A stretch of DNA of 64,000 nt, from NCBI GenBank assembly GCA_021848045.1, contig JAJZNC010000060.1, forward strand, positions 62,001-126,000, given 5' to 3'. The notes below the pieces were generated by a model, which saw only the letters and a list, made by a program, of their open reading frames with translations, did no database searches and had not been told where the DNA came from. The DNA is from an archaeon (GTDB lineage Archaea > Thermoproteota > Nitrososphaeria > Nitrososphaerales > Gagatemarchaeaceae). Of this stretch, positions 6,684 through 14,370 are shown one piece after another. Numbering within the stretch: the first letter of the stretch is position 1; the number at the start of each line of letters is the position of its first letter. Position numbers and translations under genes: made by a program.

Positions 6684-8227
6684 TGCCGGATGCGCTCCTT
6701 TATCCGTTCGTAGGAGAGCTGATGCTTGTCGGCTATCGCCATCGCAAACGCCAGGCCGTCGGCAGGCTTCCTCGTTATCTTGAACGTCCTCAGCTCTGGG
6801 TTATCCGGGAGCACCGTGCTCATGACGCTGACCGCCTTGTCCATGGTCGAGAGCTCGTCGATGAAGGTCACGTAGACGCAGAGAGCGTCGAGCTGGATCA
6901 CCCGCTCGAGGACCTTCCTACCCAGGAAGACCGCGTCGCGGAGGGTGCTCGAGCTGAACAGCTCGTTGATTATCACGACGCTCCTCGGGGTGCACGCGTC
7001 GAGGATGGAGTGCACCCTCATCAGGTCGTCCTCGAGCCTGCTCCTGAGGTCGTCGAAGTTCTCCTCCCTCTCGAAGTGTGTGAATATCCTGTCGAACAGG
7101 AACAGCTTCGCGCTCGTGCCAGGCACGGGGAGGCCCAGGCAGGCCAGGTGGTGTAGCTGTCCGAATGCCCTGGCGAAGGTGCTCTTCCCGCCCTGGTTGG
7201 GGCCGTTAACGACGAAGACCCTCTCGTTGTCCTTCAGGAAGAAGTCGTTCGTGACGAGGGGAGACTTTTCTCGGACGAGCTTGTTCGCAAGGGCGAGGTC
7301 GAAGCCGTTGTGGCTCTCCACCTGCTTGCTGTCGGAGACCACAGGATAACAGAACCTGAGCCCGGTGCCCGTGAACTGCGCGACGAACTCGTGGTATGCG
7401 ATGTAGAACTGCACCTCGCGGTCGAAGTCGGCTACGGTCTGGTCCAGGAACTCCTTGTTCCTGGCGCAGTACTCGTCCAGGCTCTGGAAGACCTCGGGAT
7501 AGAGCTTTGCGACGAACTCCAGGGCGGCTTCCTCCACGTGGTTCACCTCCGGGTAGCCGGTGAACCTGATGCGGTAGTCCTTCGCCGCGCCCTCCCTGAA
7601 CTTCTCGAAGGCTTTCTCCACCTCGACGCTGTAGTCCTCCTCCCCCTCGTACTTGCGCACCGTGAACTGGTTGTTGGTCTTCATGAGGAGGCAGTATCTT
7701 GACGCTGCCAGGTCGGCCCTCATCTTCTCGGTCTCGGCGCGGAGTGCCGCAAACCCGGGAGACTCAAGGTAGCTCAGGAGGAACCCCCGGAAAGACAAGA
7801 AGCCCCGGGACTCTAGGTCGAGCGCCGCGAGGTCAGCCCCGAGGCGCGAGACCGCCTCGCAGTATGCCTCGACGCCGTTCAGGAACCAACCCTGCCTGTT
7901 GTACCTGTTGTGGACGTTCTCCGCGAGCTGCCTGGCCCGACGCATGGAGCGCATCCCCTGCGCGAAGGCTTCGATGGCGTCGCGGAGGGACTGGCTCTCC
8001 AGCTCCCTCATCGCCTGGTGACGGTACTCGATTGCCTCGGAGCTGTTCAGGGTGGCCATGAACAGGGTGCCGAGGCGGTACTCCTGTCTGCCGACCAGTA
8101 TCGAGTCGACTATCTGGTCAAGATGAAGGTCGACGACGAAGTCCTGGACTCCCGTCGAGGGCGGCTCGCTGCCGTCCTCCGCCTTCTCGAAGAGGATGCT
8201 GCGGAACGGCCGGGTGGTGTTGCTCAT
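6680..8227 (-). CDS. MutS-type ATPase, paralogue 2
   Basis: 515 residues. The ATG at 8227 overlaps the TGA of tiaS (ATGA), and the sequence becomes protein-like exactly there. The C-terminal ATPase has Walker A NGPNQGGKSTFAR, Walker B SVVIINELFSSSTLRDA (again Asn for Asp) and a helical lever arm before it. The switch His seen in paralogue 1 (VTHQ) is replaced by VTFID. Divergent from paralogue 1 outside the motifs, which suggests specialised halves of a heterodimer. Likely substrates are unusual DNA structures by family analogy; no direct evidence. Confidence 0.83.
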   Translation of the reverse strand: MSNTTRPFRSILFEKAEDGSEPPSTGVQDFVVDLHLDQIVDSILVGRQEYRLGTLFMATLNSSEAIEYRHQAMRELESQSLRDAIEAFAQGMRSMRRARQLAENVHNRYNRQGWFLNGVEAYCEAVSRLGADLAALDLESRGFLSFRGFLLSYLESPGFAALRAETEKMRADLAASRYCLLMKTNNQFTVRKYEGEEDYSVEVEKAFEKFREGAAKDYRIRFTGYPEVNHVEEAALEFVAKLYPEVFQSLDEYCARNKEFLDQTVADFDREVQFYIAYHEFVAQFTGTGLRFCYPVVSDSKQVESHNGFDLALANKLVREKSPLVTNDFFLKDNERVFVVNGPNQGGKSTFARAFGQLHHLACLGLPVPGTSAKLFLFDRIFTHFEREENFDDLRSRLEDDLMRVHSILDACTPRSVVIINELFSSSTLRDAVFLGRKVLERVIQLDALCVYVTFIDELSTMDKAVSVMSTVLPDNPELRTFKITRKPADGLAFAMAIADKHQLSYERIKERIRQ

Positions 8228-9543
8228 CGCGCGACCCACCCCTCGACGATCTCTCGGTGACCGGCGAGCTCGCGGCCGTACCTGATGAGCTGCTTGGTGA
8301 GGTGTCTCTGCGCCCGCGGGGACGGCAGGTAGGTCCCCGGATGGATGCGGGAGGGGGGTCCGTGCTCGACGCGGAGGGCGGCGGTCCTGTGGCCGCACGT
8401 CCTGCACTGGTATCCCTTGCCTCTTCCCTCTGACTTCATCCCAGAGCTGCAAAGAGCGCATCTTGGCCTGGCTTTAACTGCTTGGTGGAGCGCGAGCACC
8501 TCGATCTTCTCCACGTTCAGGGCTGCGGAGTTCCTGGGCGTCGCCCTCCTCACCCCGCCTGAGACTCGCACAGAATCACCCGTCCTCAGCAGGCGCGCCG
8601 TGCGCTTGAGGTCGCCCGAGGGTTCGTAGACCATGCACCGCAGGTCGGCTCCGGCGACGCGGAGCGCGAGCTCGAGGTGCCCCCCCTCGCGCGCGTCTAG
8701 CGAGACGACCTCTCCCTCCAGCCAGCCCGCCGAGTAGGCCTTGAGCGGGACCGAGAGCCGTGGTTTGAGGTGGGCGTCGGTGCACTGGTTGGTCGCGTAG
8801 ACCATGTGGCCTAGCGGCACCTCCCCGGTCCTTACCCTGCGGAACGCCTCGAGGACCGCCCCCGGTGAGTCCCCCCTCACGCCGGCGAGGACGGGGTCGG
8901 GCCCTGTGGGAGCGAGGAGGACCCGGCCGGACTCGTGGTCGTAGTTGTTGAACGTGTGCGGGAATGTCTCAGCCTCCATCTCGACTACAGACTCCCGAAG
9001 AACCGACCTGAGAGTACCGCACCTCTCAGGCCTCCTGTACGCTATGAGCTCGTAGGTGTGGTCGTCCGAGTCGCAGGAGAACCCTAGGCTCGCGGCCGCC
9101 CCCACCGCCCCCATCCCGTTCCCGAGGAGCGTGTGCCTAAGCCCCATCCTGACCAGCTCGTGGATGACGCCGCGGTAGCTCACCATGCCGCTCAGGGCCC
9201 GGAGGTACAGCTCCCTGAAGTAGGGGGCGGCGGCCTCTTCTTTCGAGGCCATCACCAGCCCGGGGTTCGCGCCGTTGCCGACGTCGGCCTCCTCGTCGAG
9301 GAGGGCCTCGGCTGTGTCGAAGGCCCTGTCCCGCAGCGACTCCGAGGTGGGCTCGAACTCAACGCAGACCGCCGCGTTGCCCCTCGTCTTGAAGGGCACG
9401 TTTGGGTTGAGCCGCACCAGCCGGGGGTAGGACGGGATCCGGCACCCCATCCTGGCCAGCTCGCAGGTTATGAGGTAGCCCAGGTGGGTCGTGCAGTGGC
9501 CGAACCGGGAGTCGGTGTCGTCCATCCCTAGGAGGTACCGCAA
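8224..9543 (-). CDS. tiaS: tRNA(Ile2) 2-agmatinylcytidine synthetase TiaS
   Basis: Enzyme that attaches agmatine to C34 of tRNA-Ile2 so it decodes AUA; essential in archaea. 439 residues starting MRYLLGMDDTDSRFGHCTTH, the diagnostic N-terminal DDTD motif, then the FLD-like domain, a central region with TNQCTDAHL, an OB-fold and a C-terminal zinc ribbon (CALCSSGMKS, CRTCGHR). Length fits the family. It is the first gene of a run with the two MutS-type genes, joined by 4-bp overlaps, and is preceded by the glyoxalase gene with a 4-bp gap on the same strand. Confidence 0.93.
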   Translation of the reverse strand: MRYLLGMDDTDSRFGHCTTHLGYLITCELARMGCRIPSYPRLVRLNPNVPFKTRGNAAVCVEFEPTSESLRDRAFDTAEALLDEEADVGNGANPGLVMASKEEAAAPYFRELYLRALSGMVSYRGVIHELVRMGLRHTLLGNGMGAVGAAASLGFSCDSDDHTYELIAYRRPERCGTLRSVLRESVVEMEAETFPHTFNNYDHESGRVLLAPTGPDPVLAGVRGDSPGAVLEAFRRVRTGEVPLGHMVYATNQCTDAHLKPRLSVPLKAYSAGWLEGEVVSLDAREGGHLELALRVAGADLRCMVYEPSGDLKRTARLLRTGDSVRVSGGVRRATPRNSAALNVEKIEVLALHQAVKARPRCALCSSGMKSEGRGKGYQCRTCGHRTAALRVEHGPPSRIHPGTYLPSPRAQRHLTKQLIRYGRELAGHREIVEGWVAR

Positions 9544-9547
9544 GGTC

Positions 9548-9934
9548 TCACTGCTTTCCGAAGAGCTCGACGTAGATTCCGTTGGGGTCCTTGATGTACG
9601 TCCACCGGCTGGTCTTGGTCTTCATGTCCAGCACGACAGGATAGCCCGCCTTCTCCGCCTCTGCGACCGCCTTCTTCAGGTCGTCGACCTGGAACGCGAG
9701 GTGGTCGAGCGCCTCGCCCACGCCGTACCTCGTGTCGTAGTCGCTCCCTTTGCCATAGTAGTTGAGCTCGAGCAGATGCCCTCCGTCCTCGCTGACCAGA
9801 CCCACCGTCTCCCCCTTGGTCGCCTCCACAATTGTCCTGCCAGTGACCTTCATACCCAGGAGCTTAGTGTAGAAATCTATCGATTTGTCGAGGTCCTTGA
9901 CCCTTATGCCCGTGTAGATGAGCTTGGCCTTCAT
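9548..9934 (-). CDS. Glyoxalase/VOC-fold protein (lactoylglutathione lyase-like)
   Basis: 128-residue vicinal-oxygen-chelate protein. Two beta-alpha-beta-beta-beta modules are visible: ITYTGI-like strand with RVKDLDKSIDFYTKLLGMKV, and DHLAFQVDDLKKAVAEAEKAG, with the C-terminal DPNGIYVELFGK typical of glyoxalase I and methylmalonyl-CoA epimerase relatives. Metal ligands by position would be His in DHLAF and Glu in YVELF plus one more. The start (ATG 9934) is where the VOC fold begins. The substrate is not determined from sequence. It precedes tiaS on the same strand. Confidence 0.85.
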   Translation of the reverse strand: MKAKLIYTGIRVKDLDKSIDFYTKLLGMKVTGRTIVEATKGETVGLVSEDGGHLLELNYYGKGSDYDTRYGVGEALDHLAFQVDDLKKAVAEAEKAGYPVVLDMKTKTSRWTYIKDPNGIYVELFGKQ

Positions 9935-10270
9935 CGTCTCCGCGCGTGGGAACGGGCAAGCGGCCGTAGATAAGTGGTGGGTCGGAGCCAAGACGTCCTT
10001 GCGTGGAGATGCTGGAGGAGCCCCTGAGCCGGAGTGGCTGCGGTGGCGTCGATGAGTCGCTGGCCCAGGTCTCCGCGAGGGTCGCCGGTGCGGGCGCCGC
10101 CCGAGGCTGGGAATGCCAGCCAGCCAACGCCAGGGTCGAGGGACGACGGTCCGGCATACGAGTATTGCTTCTTCGCCGCGGCAAAGTGCGCCCCTCCACA
10201 CGACAGGCCCAACGCTAGGGAGTCCGAGAACTGTGGCTACTAGCTGGGCTCGGCCGCGGTTACTGACAGC
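9935..10270. other. Intergenic stretch, no gene seen
   Basis: About 335 bp upstream of the glyoxalase gene. Both strands give only low-complexity Arg/Pro-rich translations. I see no RNA gene or repeat here. Confidence 0.4.
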
Positions 10271-10531
10271 TTGAAGGCGGTGCTCGCGCTAGGCCGGGCA
10301 GCCTTCGATGCGTACATTGACCGCGCCCCGCGGCTGGGGGCGTCTACGAAGGGGACGGCCTTCGCGCACGGTCGAAGGCGGCGTCCCACCTCCACCCTCT
10401 ACGCGAGCTACCGCCCCAGCCCCCGGAACACGCGCACCGGGAAGCTGACAAGCAAGAGGCTGGTCTCGCTGCTTGAGGCTCGGAAGAAGAGGAGACGGGC
10501 GAGGAAAGTCTATCTGATGCCCGGCCAGAAC
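10271..10531 (+). pseudogene. Fragment of a family 5 uracil-DNA glycosylase (UDGb)
   Basis: The frame encodes only a C-terminal piece: VLALGRAAFDAYIDR, then FAHGRRR and LYASYRPSPRNTRTGKLT, which matches the end of UDGb enzymes, where the catalytic loop normally reads HPSxxNT. Here the His is Arg (YRPSPRNT), and the N-terminal two thirds with the iron-sulphur cysteines is missing. The remnant runs up to the DUF488 gene. A decayed gene is the simplest reading. Confidence 0.6.
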
Positions 10532-10566
10532 AGGCGCCATGCTGCCCAGGGGTCACGTGAACGTTG

Positions 10567-10914
10567 ATGATCAGGATCGAGAAGAGCATCTACGACAACC
10601 CCGAGCCTTCTGATGGGAAGAGAATCCTGGTCACGAGGCTCTGGCCCCGAGGGATCTCCAAGGACAGGGTCGACCTCTGGATGAAGGACTTGGGTACGGA
10701 AAGGGATCTGATCAAGAAATGGAAGGGAGGCGTGATGTCCTGGGACTCGTTCGCCGCGGAGTACAATGGTAGCCTACGCGGCAAGGAGAGCCTGCTGAGG
10801 GAGCTTGCCAGGCAGTCGAAGGCGGGGACGATCACGCTCCTCTGCACCGACAAGGACCCCCGGCGCTGCCACCGGTCGCTGCTGAAGGCCGCTGTCGAAC
10901 GGCTTGCCCCCTGA
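10567..10914 (+). CDS. DUF488 family protein
   Basis: 115 residues with the family hallmarks: RILVTRLWPRGISKDRVDLW near the N-terminus and TLLCTDKDPRRCHRSLL near the C-terminus. DUF488 proteins are small cytosolic proteins of uncertain function, found widely in bacteria and archaea. ATG 10567 is preferred to the TTG just before it. It stands alone, directly downstream of the UDGb remnant and convergent with a membrane-protein gene. Confidence 0.85.
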   Translation: MIRIEKSIYDNPEPSDGKRILVTRLWPRGISKDRVDLWMKDLGTERDLIKKWKGGVMSWDSFAAEYNGSLRGKESLLRELARQSKAGTITLLCTDKDPRRCHRSLLKAAVERLAP

Positions 10915-10943
10915 CTGCTGCGCACCCGCGCCTAGTGGGTAGT

Positions 10944-11321
10944 TCAGCCCGAAGGCGCCACGCCGATGCTCCGCTCGATCTCCTTCTCCCTGGCGCGGGC
11001 CTCTCTGACCTGCCGCCCGAGCCGCGAGGCGAAGAGGTAGTTCACCACACCGACATAGAGCCAGGCGAAGGTCACCAGGATCAGGACGGCCTCGAGGGCG
11101 AGGAGCGTCGGGTCGAGGAGGTTCACCGTTACCACTCTTGTCCCCGTGGCGAAGGGGGTGATGACCTGGGCGAAGTACGAGGCGAGGAGGAGGAACGCCA
11201 CGCCAATGGTGATTAGGGACAGGACCCGTATCCTCGCCTGGCCGCTCTCTATGTGGTGGACGAACTCCTCATGGGCGTCGAGAATCGCGACCCTGGCCTG
11301 GTCCCGGCTTTCCTCAGCCAC
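10944..11321 (-). CDS. Two-helix membrane protein, unknown
   Basis: 125 residues: an amphipathic N-terminus, two transmembrane helices (IRVLSLITIGVAFLLLASYF and LLALEAVLILVTFAWLYVGV) and a charged C-terminal tail rich in Arg and Glu. No family is recognised. Its promoter carries a 19-bp element (11354-11372) identical to one at the promoter of the 12110-15431 operon, so the two units are probably controlled together. That link is the only clue to its role. Confidence 0.7.
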   Translation of the reverse strand: MAEESRDQARVAILDAHEEFVHHIESGQARIRVLSLITIGVAFLLLASYFAQVITPFATGTRVVTVNLLDPTLLALEAVLILVTFAWLYVGVVNYLFASRLGRQVREARAREKEIERSIGVAPSG

Positions 11322-11353
11322 AAGACCAAGAGGACGCCTTCGGCATAAAACCC

Positions 11354-11372
11354 TTCCTCACCTAAGATAAGT
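11354..11372 (-). promoter_or_regulatory. Shared promoter element, copy 1
   Basis: Read on the minus strand this is ACTTATCTTAGGTGAGGAA, identical to 12059-12077 on the plus strand. In both places a TATA-like sequence follows after three bases (here TTTTATG) and TCCTCTT appears at the same later distance. It lies about 33 bp upstream of the membrane-protein start (11321), in the BRE/operator position. Confidence 0.7.
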
Positions 11373-11702
11373 GACCTAGCTCGCCGGCCGGCCCACGCTC
11401 GAGCGCGCTGCGCAGGCGCCAACGGCGAACACCGCCGCCCTGATTAAGAGGAGCGCGGCGCAGAACGGCGAGGACGACCAAGGCAAGAGTTCTGAAGTCG
11501 CCACAGGGTCACCGGGGCGTCCGTCATCGTGGCGGCCGACAATCCACGAAAGCGGTCCTGGCGGTGGACTGATGACGGAATGGCGAAGCACCTTGTCCGC
11601 GCCGAGAGTCACGGCCGACGCCATCAGGCAGCAGAGCCTTGGAGCGCGAGGAGACCAGTCCTTCTCAATGACGTGGGAAGAGTTCTGCCTCCCTTCTATG
11701 GT
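11373..11702. other. Intergenic stretch, no gene seen
   Basis: About 330 bp between the shared promoter element and the winged-helix gene. Neither strand gives a convincing protein; no repeat or RNA gene is apparent. Confidence 0.4.
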
Positions 11703-11957
11703 CTAGGGGGCCAGCCTGTTCCAGACCTTCTTCCAGTCCCTGTTGAGGTCGGCGCCCTGCCCGGTTATGAAGTACATCTCGCGTCCCTCCTGTGCCTGGA
11801 CCTTGATCAGCTGCTTGGCTATCAGGAAGGACGCGAACTCCGAGAACTTGTTGAAGTTGAGACCCAGCCCCTGCGCGAGCCTTGTCGGGCCCCTAGGCCC
11901 GTCCAGGAGCAGGTCGAGTATCTCCATGTAGATGAGGACGTTGGGCCTCCTCTTCAA
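11703..11957 (-). CDS. Small winged-helix regulator
   Basis: 84-residue winged helix-turn-helix protein of the short archaeal type: helices MEILDLLLDG and TRLAQGLGLNFNKFSEFASFL, then a wing ending EMYFITGQGADLNRDWKK. It is divergent from the 12110 operon; the shared 152-bp intergenic region holds a perfect 10-bp-arm palindrome (12050-12071) overlapping the 19-bp element. This protein is the natural candidate to bind it (inference from position). Confidence 0.75.
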   Translation of the reverse strand: MKRRPNVLIYMEILDLLLDGPRGPTRLAQGLGLNFNKFSEFASFLIAKQLIKVQAQEGREMYFITGQGADLNRDWKKVWNRLAP

Positions 11958-12049
11958 CCGTGTAGAACGCGGTGCCGACGGTAATTAAGGAAGCGCGAGA
12001 GCGCACCCAGACGTCCAACGCCGACTCGTTGCGTGAGGAAGAAGCACTT

Positions 12050-12088
12050 ACCTAAGATACTTATCTTAGGTGAGGAACTCTCTATAAG
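12050..12088 (+). promoter_or_regulatory. Palindromic operator and TATA box of the 12110 operon
   Basis: ACCTAAGATA (12050-12059) and TATCTTAGGT (12062-12071) form a perfect inverted repeat with a 2-bp spacer. The right half continues into the 19-bp element shared with 11354-11372. TATA box TCTATAAG follows at 12081-12088, placing the transcription start at or next to the GTG at 12110, so the mRNA is probably leaderless. Confidence 0.75.
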
Positions 12089-12109
12089 GTCGGACCGTCC
12101 TCTTCCGGC

Positions 12110-13333
12110 GTGACTTTCGGGAACTCTGTCTGGTTGGGATTCACCAGGAACGGGGGGAGGTTCGAGGTCAAGCTCGACGACCTCAAGAACGGCATCGCGA
12201 TGATGGGACAGGGCTCCAACCAGCTCGCAGGCATGGCAGCCTGCGCGTGCCACGAGGCGGGGCTCAAGACGCTCCTGGTGGACCTTGACGGCGGCGCGTC
12301 CGACGGGCTCTCCGGATACATCGACGAGTGCGACGTGTCTTATTTCCTCTACGACTCGCTCAGGATCGAAGAGAACCCCGTCGTCCACGCCCAGATGATA
12401 GCGGGCGCGTATTCGACCGCGCTAGAGCTCTCCTTCGAGCAGGAAGCGAGCCTGAACTCCATCGCCCAGATAATCGCCAACGAGCGGGGGGTGGCCAGCC
12501 CCGCGTCCCTCGCAGACCTGATACAGTCGCCCGACTCGGCCAAGGGGCGCGCGGTCGACAGGCTGAGGGTGAGGCTGGATGCCCTCCGGTCGCTCAACCT
12601 CGTCGGCGAGAAGCACGTGGTAAAGCGCCTCGTTCAGAAGAGCGCAATCCTGAGCTTCAGGAACGCCGGGTCGCCCGAGGCGGCGGAGACGGCGGTGGCC
12701 TTGTTCCTGGCGAAGCTAATCGCTGTCGCAGGCTCGGGCGAAGTCGCCGGACCCGACGTGGTTGTGCTCACCGAGGCCAACCGCCTCTTCAAGGAGAGGC
12801 CGGTCTTCAGGAGGAACCCCCGCTTCCTCACCGCGTTCGTCTCTTCCCCGGTGGCGAAGGTACTCGCCTCTGACGAGGCCTACGGGCTCGACAAGGAGTA
12901 CATGGACACCTGCTCGGTGAGGATACTCTCGAGCGCGGCATGGAACGGCTCAGGCAGGGGCGGCCTGGTCCTCACCCCGAACATGTACATGTTCCAGAAC
13001 CCCTCGTACGGCTCTCGCGAGGTCTTTGTCCCGAGGGAGTTCGAGCGGCGGAAGGGAACGACCCTGACGGTGGCCCCCGTCGCGCCTGACGAAGACGCTA
13101 TGCTGGCGCGCAGGATACTCGAGGAGGTCTCCGCTTTCGGCGGAGCGACCCGGGCGTCCCTGCTGTCGTTCCTGGCGTCTGAGTTCGACAGGGACATCCT
13201 CGAGAGGGCGTTCGACCGGCTCCAGAGCGAGGGCTACGTGGCGGTCGAGCGCCAGGAAAGGTCGGGGAGGGCGATCCACACACTCTCGCTCACGGAGAAG
13301 GGTCGCGCAGTTCTCGGGAGGCGGCAGGGTTGA
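12110..13333 (+). CDS. Degenerate HerA/VirB4-like ATPase with C-terminal winged helix
   Basis: 407 residues. The layout resembles HerA/TraG-type pumping ATPases: a P-loop position (MMGQGSNQLAGMAACACHEA), a strand LLVDLDG, the segment ALELSFEQEASLNSIAQII seen in VirB4/HerA helical inserts, and a Walker B-like strand DVVVLTEANRLF. The P-loop lacks the GK[ST] residues and Walker B reads TEAN instead of DEAH, so ATP hydrolysis is doubtful. The C-terminus (about 330-405) is a winged helix ending SLTEKGRAVL. GTG start, leaderless by promoter position. First gene of a tightly overlapping operon. HerA relationship is an inference from motif order and needs a profile search. Confidence 0.6.
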   Translation: MTFGNSVWLGFTRNGGRFEVKLDDLKNGIAMMGQGSNQLAGMAACACHEAGLKTLLVDLDGGASDGLSGYIDECDVSYFLYDSLRIEENPVVHAQMIAGAYSTALELSFEQEASLNSIAQIIANERGVASPASLADLIQSPDSAKGRAVDRLRVRLDALRSLNLVGEKHVVKRLVQKSAILSFRNAGSPEAAETAVALFLAKLIAVAGSGEVAGPDVVVLTEANRLFKERPVFRRNPRFLTAFVSSPVAKVLASDEAYGLDKEYMDTCSVRILSSAAWNGSGRGGLVLTPNMYMFQNPSYGSREVFVPREFERRKGTTLTVAPVAPDEDAMLARRILEEVSAFGGATRASLLSFLASEFDRDILERAFDRLQSEGYVAVERQERSGRAIHTLSLTEKGRAVLGRRQG

Positions 13334-14370
13334 TCCCCCAGCTCGAGAGGCTGCAGACGGGCTGCCATGCACTCGACCTCCTCACCGACGGCGGGCTCCC
13401 GACAGGGACGATAACCCAGATCTTCGGGGAGAAGGCCCTCGGCAAGAGCATCCTCTCCCTCCAGGCCGCCTACTCCACCGTCGCGGCAGGGCACAGCGCG
13501 GTGATACTCGACACGGAGCAGTCCTACTTCAGCTACCTGGTGGGCTACCGGAGGCCGGGCTTCGAGCAGAGGTTCGGCGACAAGGTGCAGGTGAAGGAGG
13601 TCAAGCTCCAGAGGACGACGCGCTCGGCGAGGAAGAAGGACATGCCGGTCTCCAGGAGCGAGCTGGTCAATTCCCTGAGCAGTACTCTCGACCGTATCGG
13701 CGTGTCCTACAACGACAACCACCTCGCGGCCATCGCGGAGGTGCTCTCGCCAGACTTCACCATCGACCTAGGAGAGGACGAGAAGGAGCCGGCCATCTTC
13801 GTCGTCCAGCTCCCCGACGTCATCGACCTCCTGGCCCTGCACGGGCACGACGTCCAGAAGATCGTCTCCGAGGGAGGCAGAGTCGAGCTCAGGCTAAAGT
13901 CCAGCCCGGTCTACGAGTCCGCGCTCCACAACATGGTCGAGCAGACCAAGGCCAAGCTCCTGGTCTACGACTCGATCTCCGCCCCGTTCAAGGCGTCGTT
14001 CTTCGGCACGCAGGACCTCCCCGCAAGGAGCGCGGGGATGGCGATATTGCTCGCCCACGCGCAGCGCCTCTGCATCCAGTACGGGATAGCGGTAGTGGTG
14101 ACGAGCCACGCCTCGATCAACCCCACGGCGGCTTGGGACAGGGGCAAGCCCTACGGCGGGATAACCCTGGGGCACGAGGCGAAGTTCAGCTTTGAGCTGA
14201 CCAAGCACATGGCGAAGAGGGGGGAGCTGGTGAAGGAGAACTCTGTCAACCCCGACGAGTGGATTGCCAAGGAGAAGGACGGCAGGGCGCTCTGGGTGCA
14301 CAGGCACCCCGCCCTCGAGGACTGGTCGAAGTTCGGACACGCCTACATCGACGACGAGGGGTTCCACTGA
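13330..14370 (+). CDS. RecA/RadA-family ATPase paralogue
   Basis: 346-residue RecA-fold protein resembling RadB/aRadC paralogues: N-terminal LQTGCHALDLLTDGGLPTG, Walker A FGEKALGKSIL, strand AVILDTEQS, Walker B-like AKLLVYDSIS, and AVVVTSHAS near the end. A large insert (about 85-185), including an acidic stretch, separates the ATPase halves and is not typical of RadA. No helix-hairpin-helix domain is present. TTG start overlaps the stop of the preceding gene; its own TGA overlaps the ATG of the membrane-protein gene. Likely works with the adjacent proteins on DNA (inference). Confidence 0.8.
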   Translation: MIPQLERLQTGCHALDLLTDGGLPTGTITQIFGEKALGKSILSLQAAYSTVAAGHSAVILDTEQSYFSYLVGYRRPGFEQRFGDKVQVKEVKLQRTTRSARKKDMPVSRSELVNSLSSTLDRIGVSYNDNHLAAIAEVLSPDFTIDLGEDEKEPAIFVVQLPDVIDLLALHGHDVQKIVSEGGRVELRLKSSPVYESALHNMVEQTKAKLLVYDSISAPFKASFFGTQDLPARSAGMAILLAHAQRLCIQYGIAVVVTSHASINPTAAWDRGKPYGGITLGHEAKFSFELTKHMAKRGELVKENSVNPDEWIAKEKDGRALWVHRHPALEDWSKFGHAYIDDEGFH

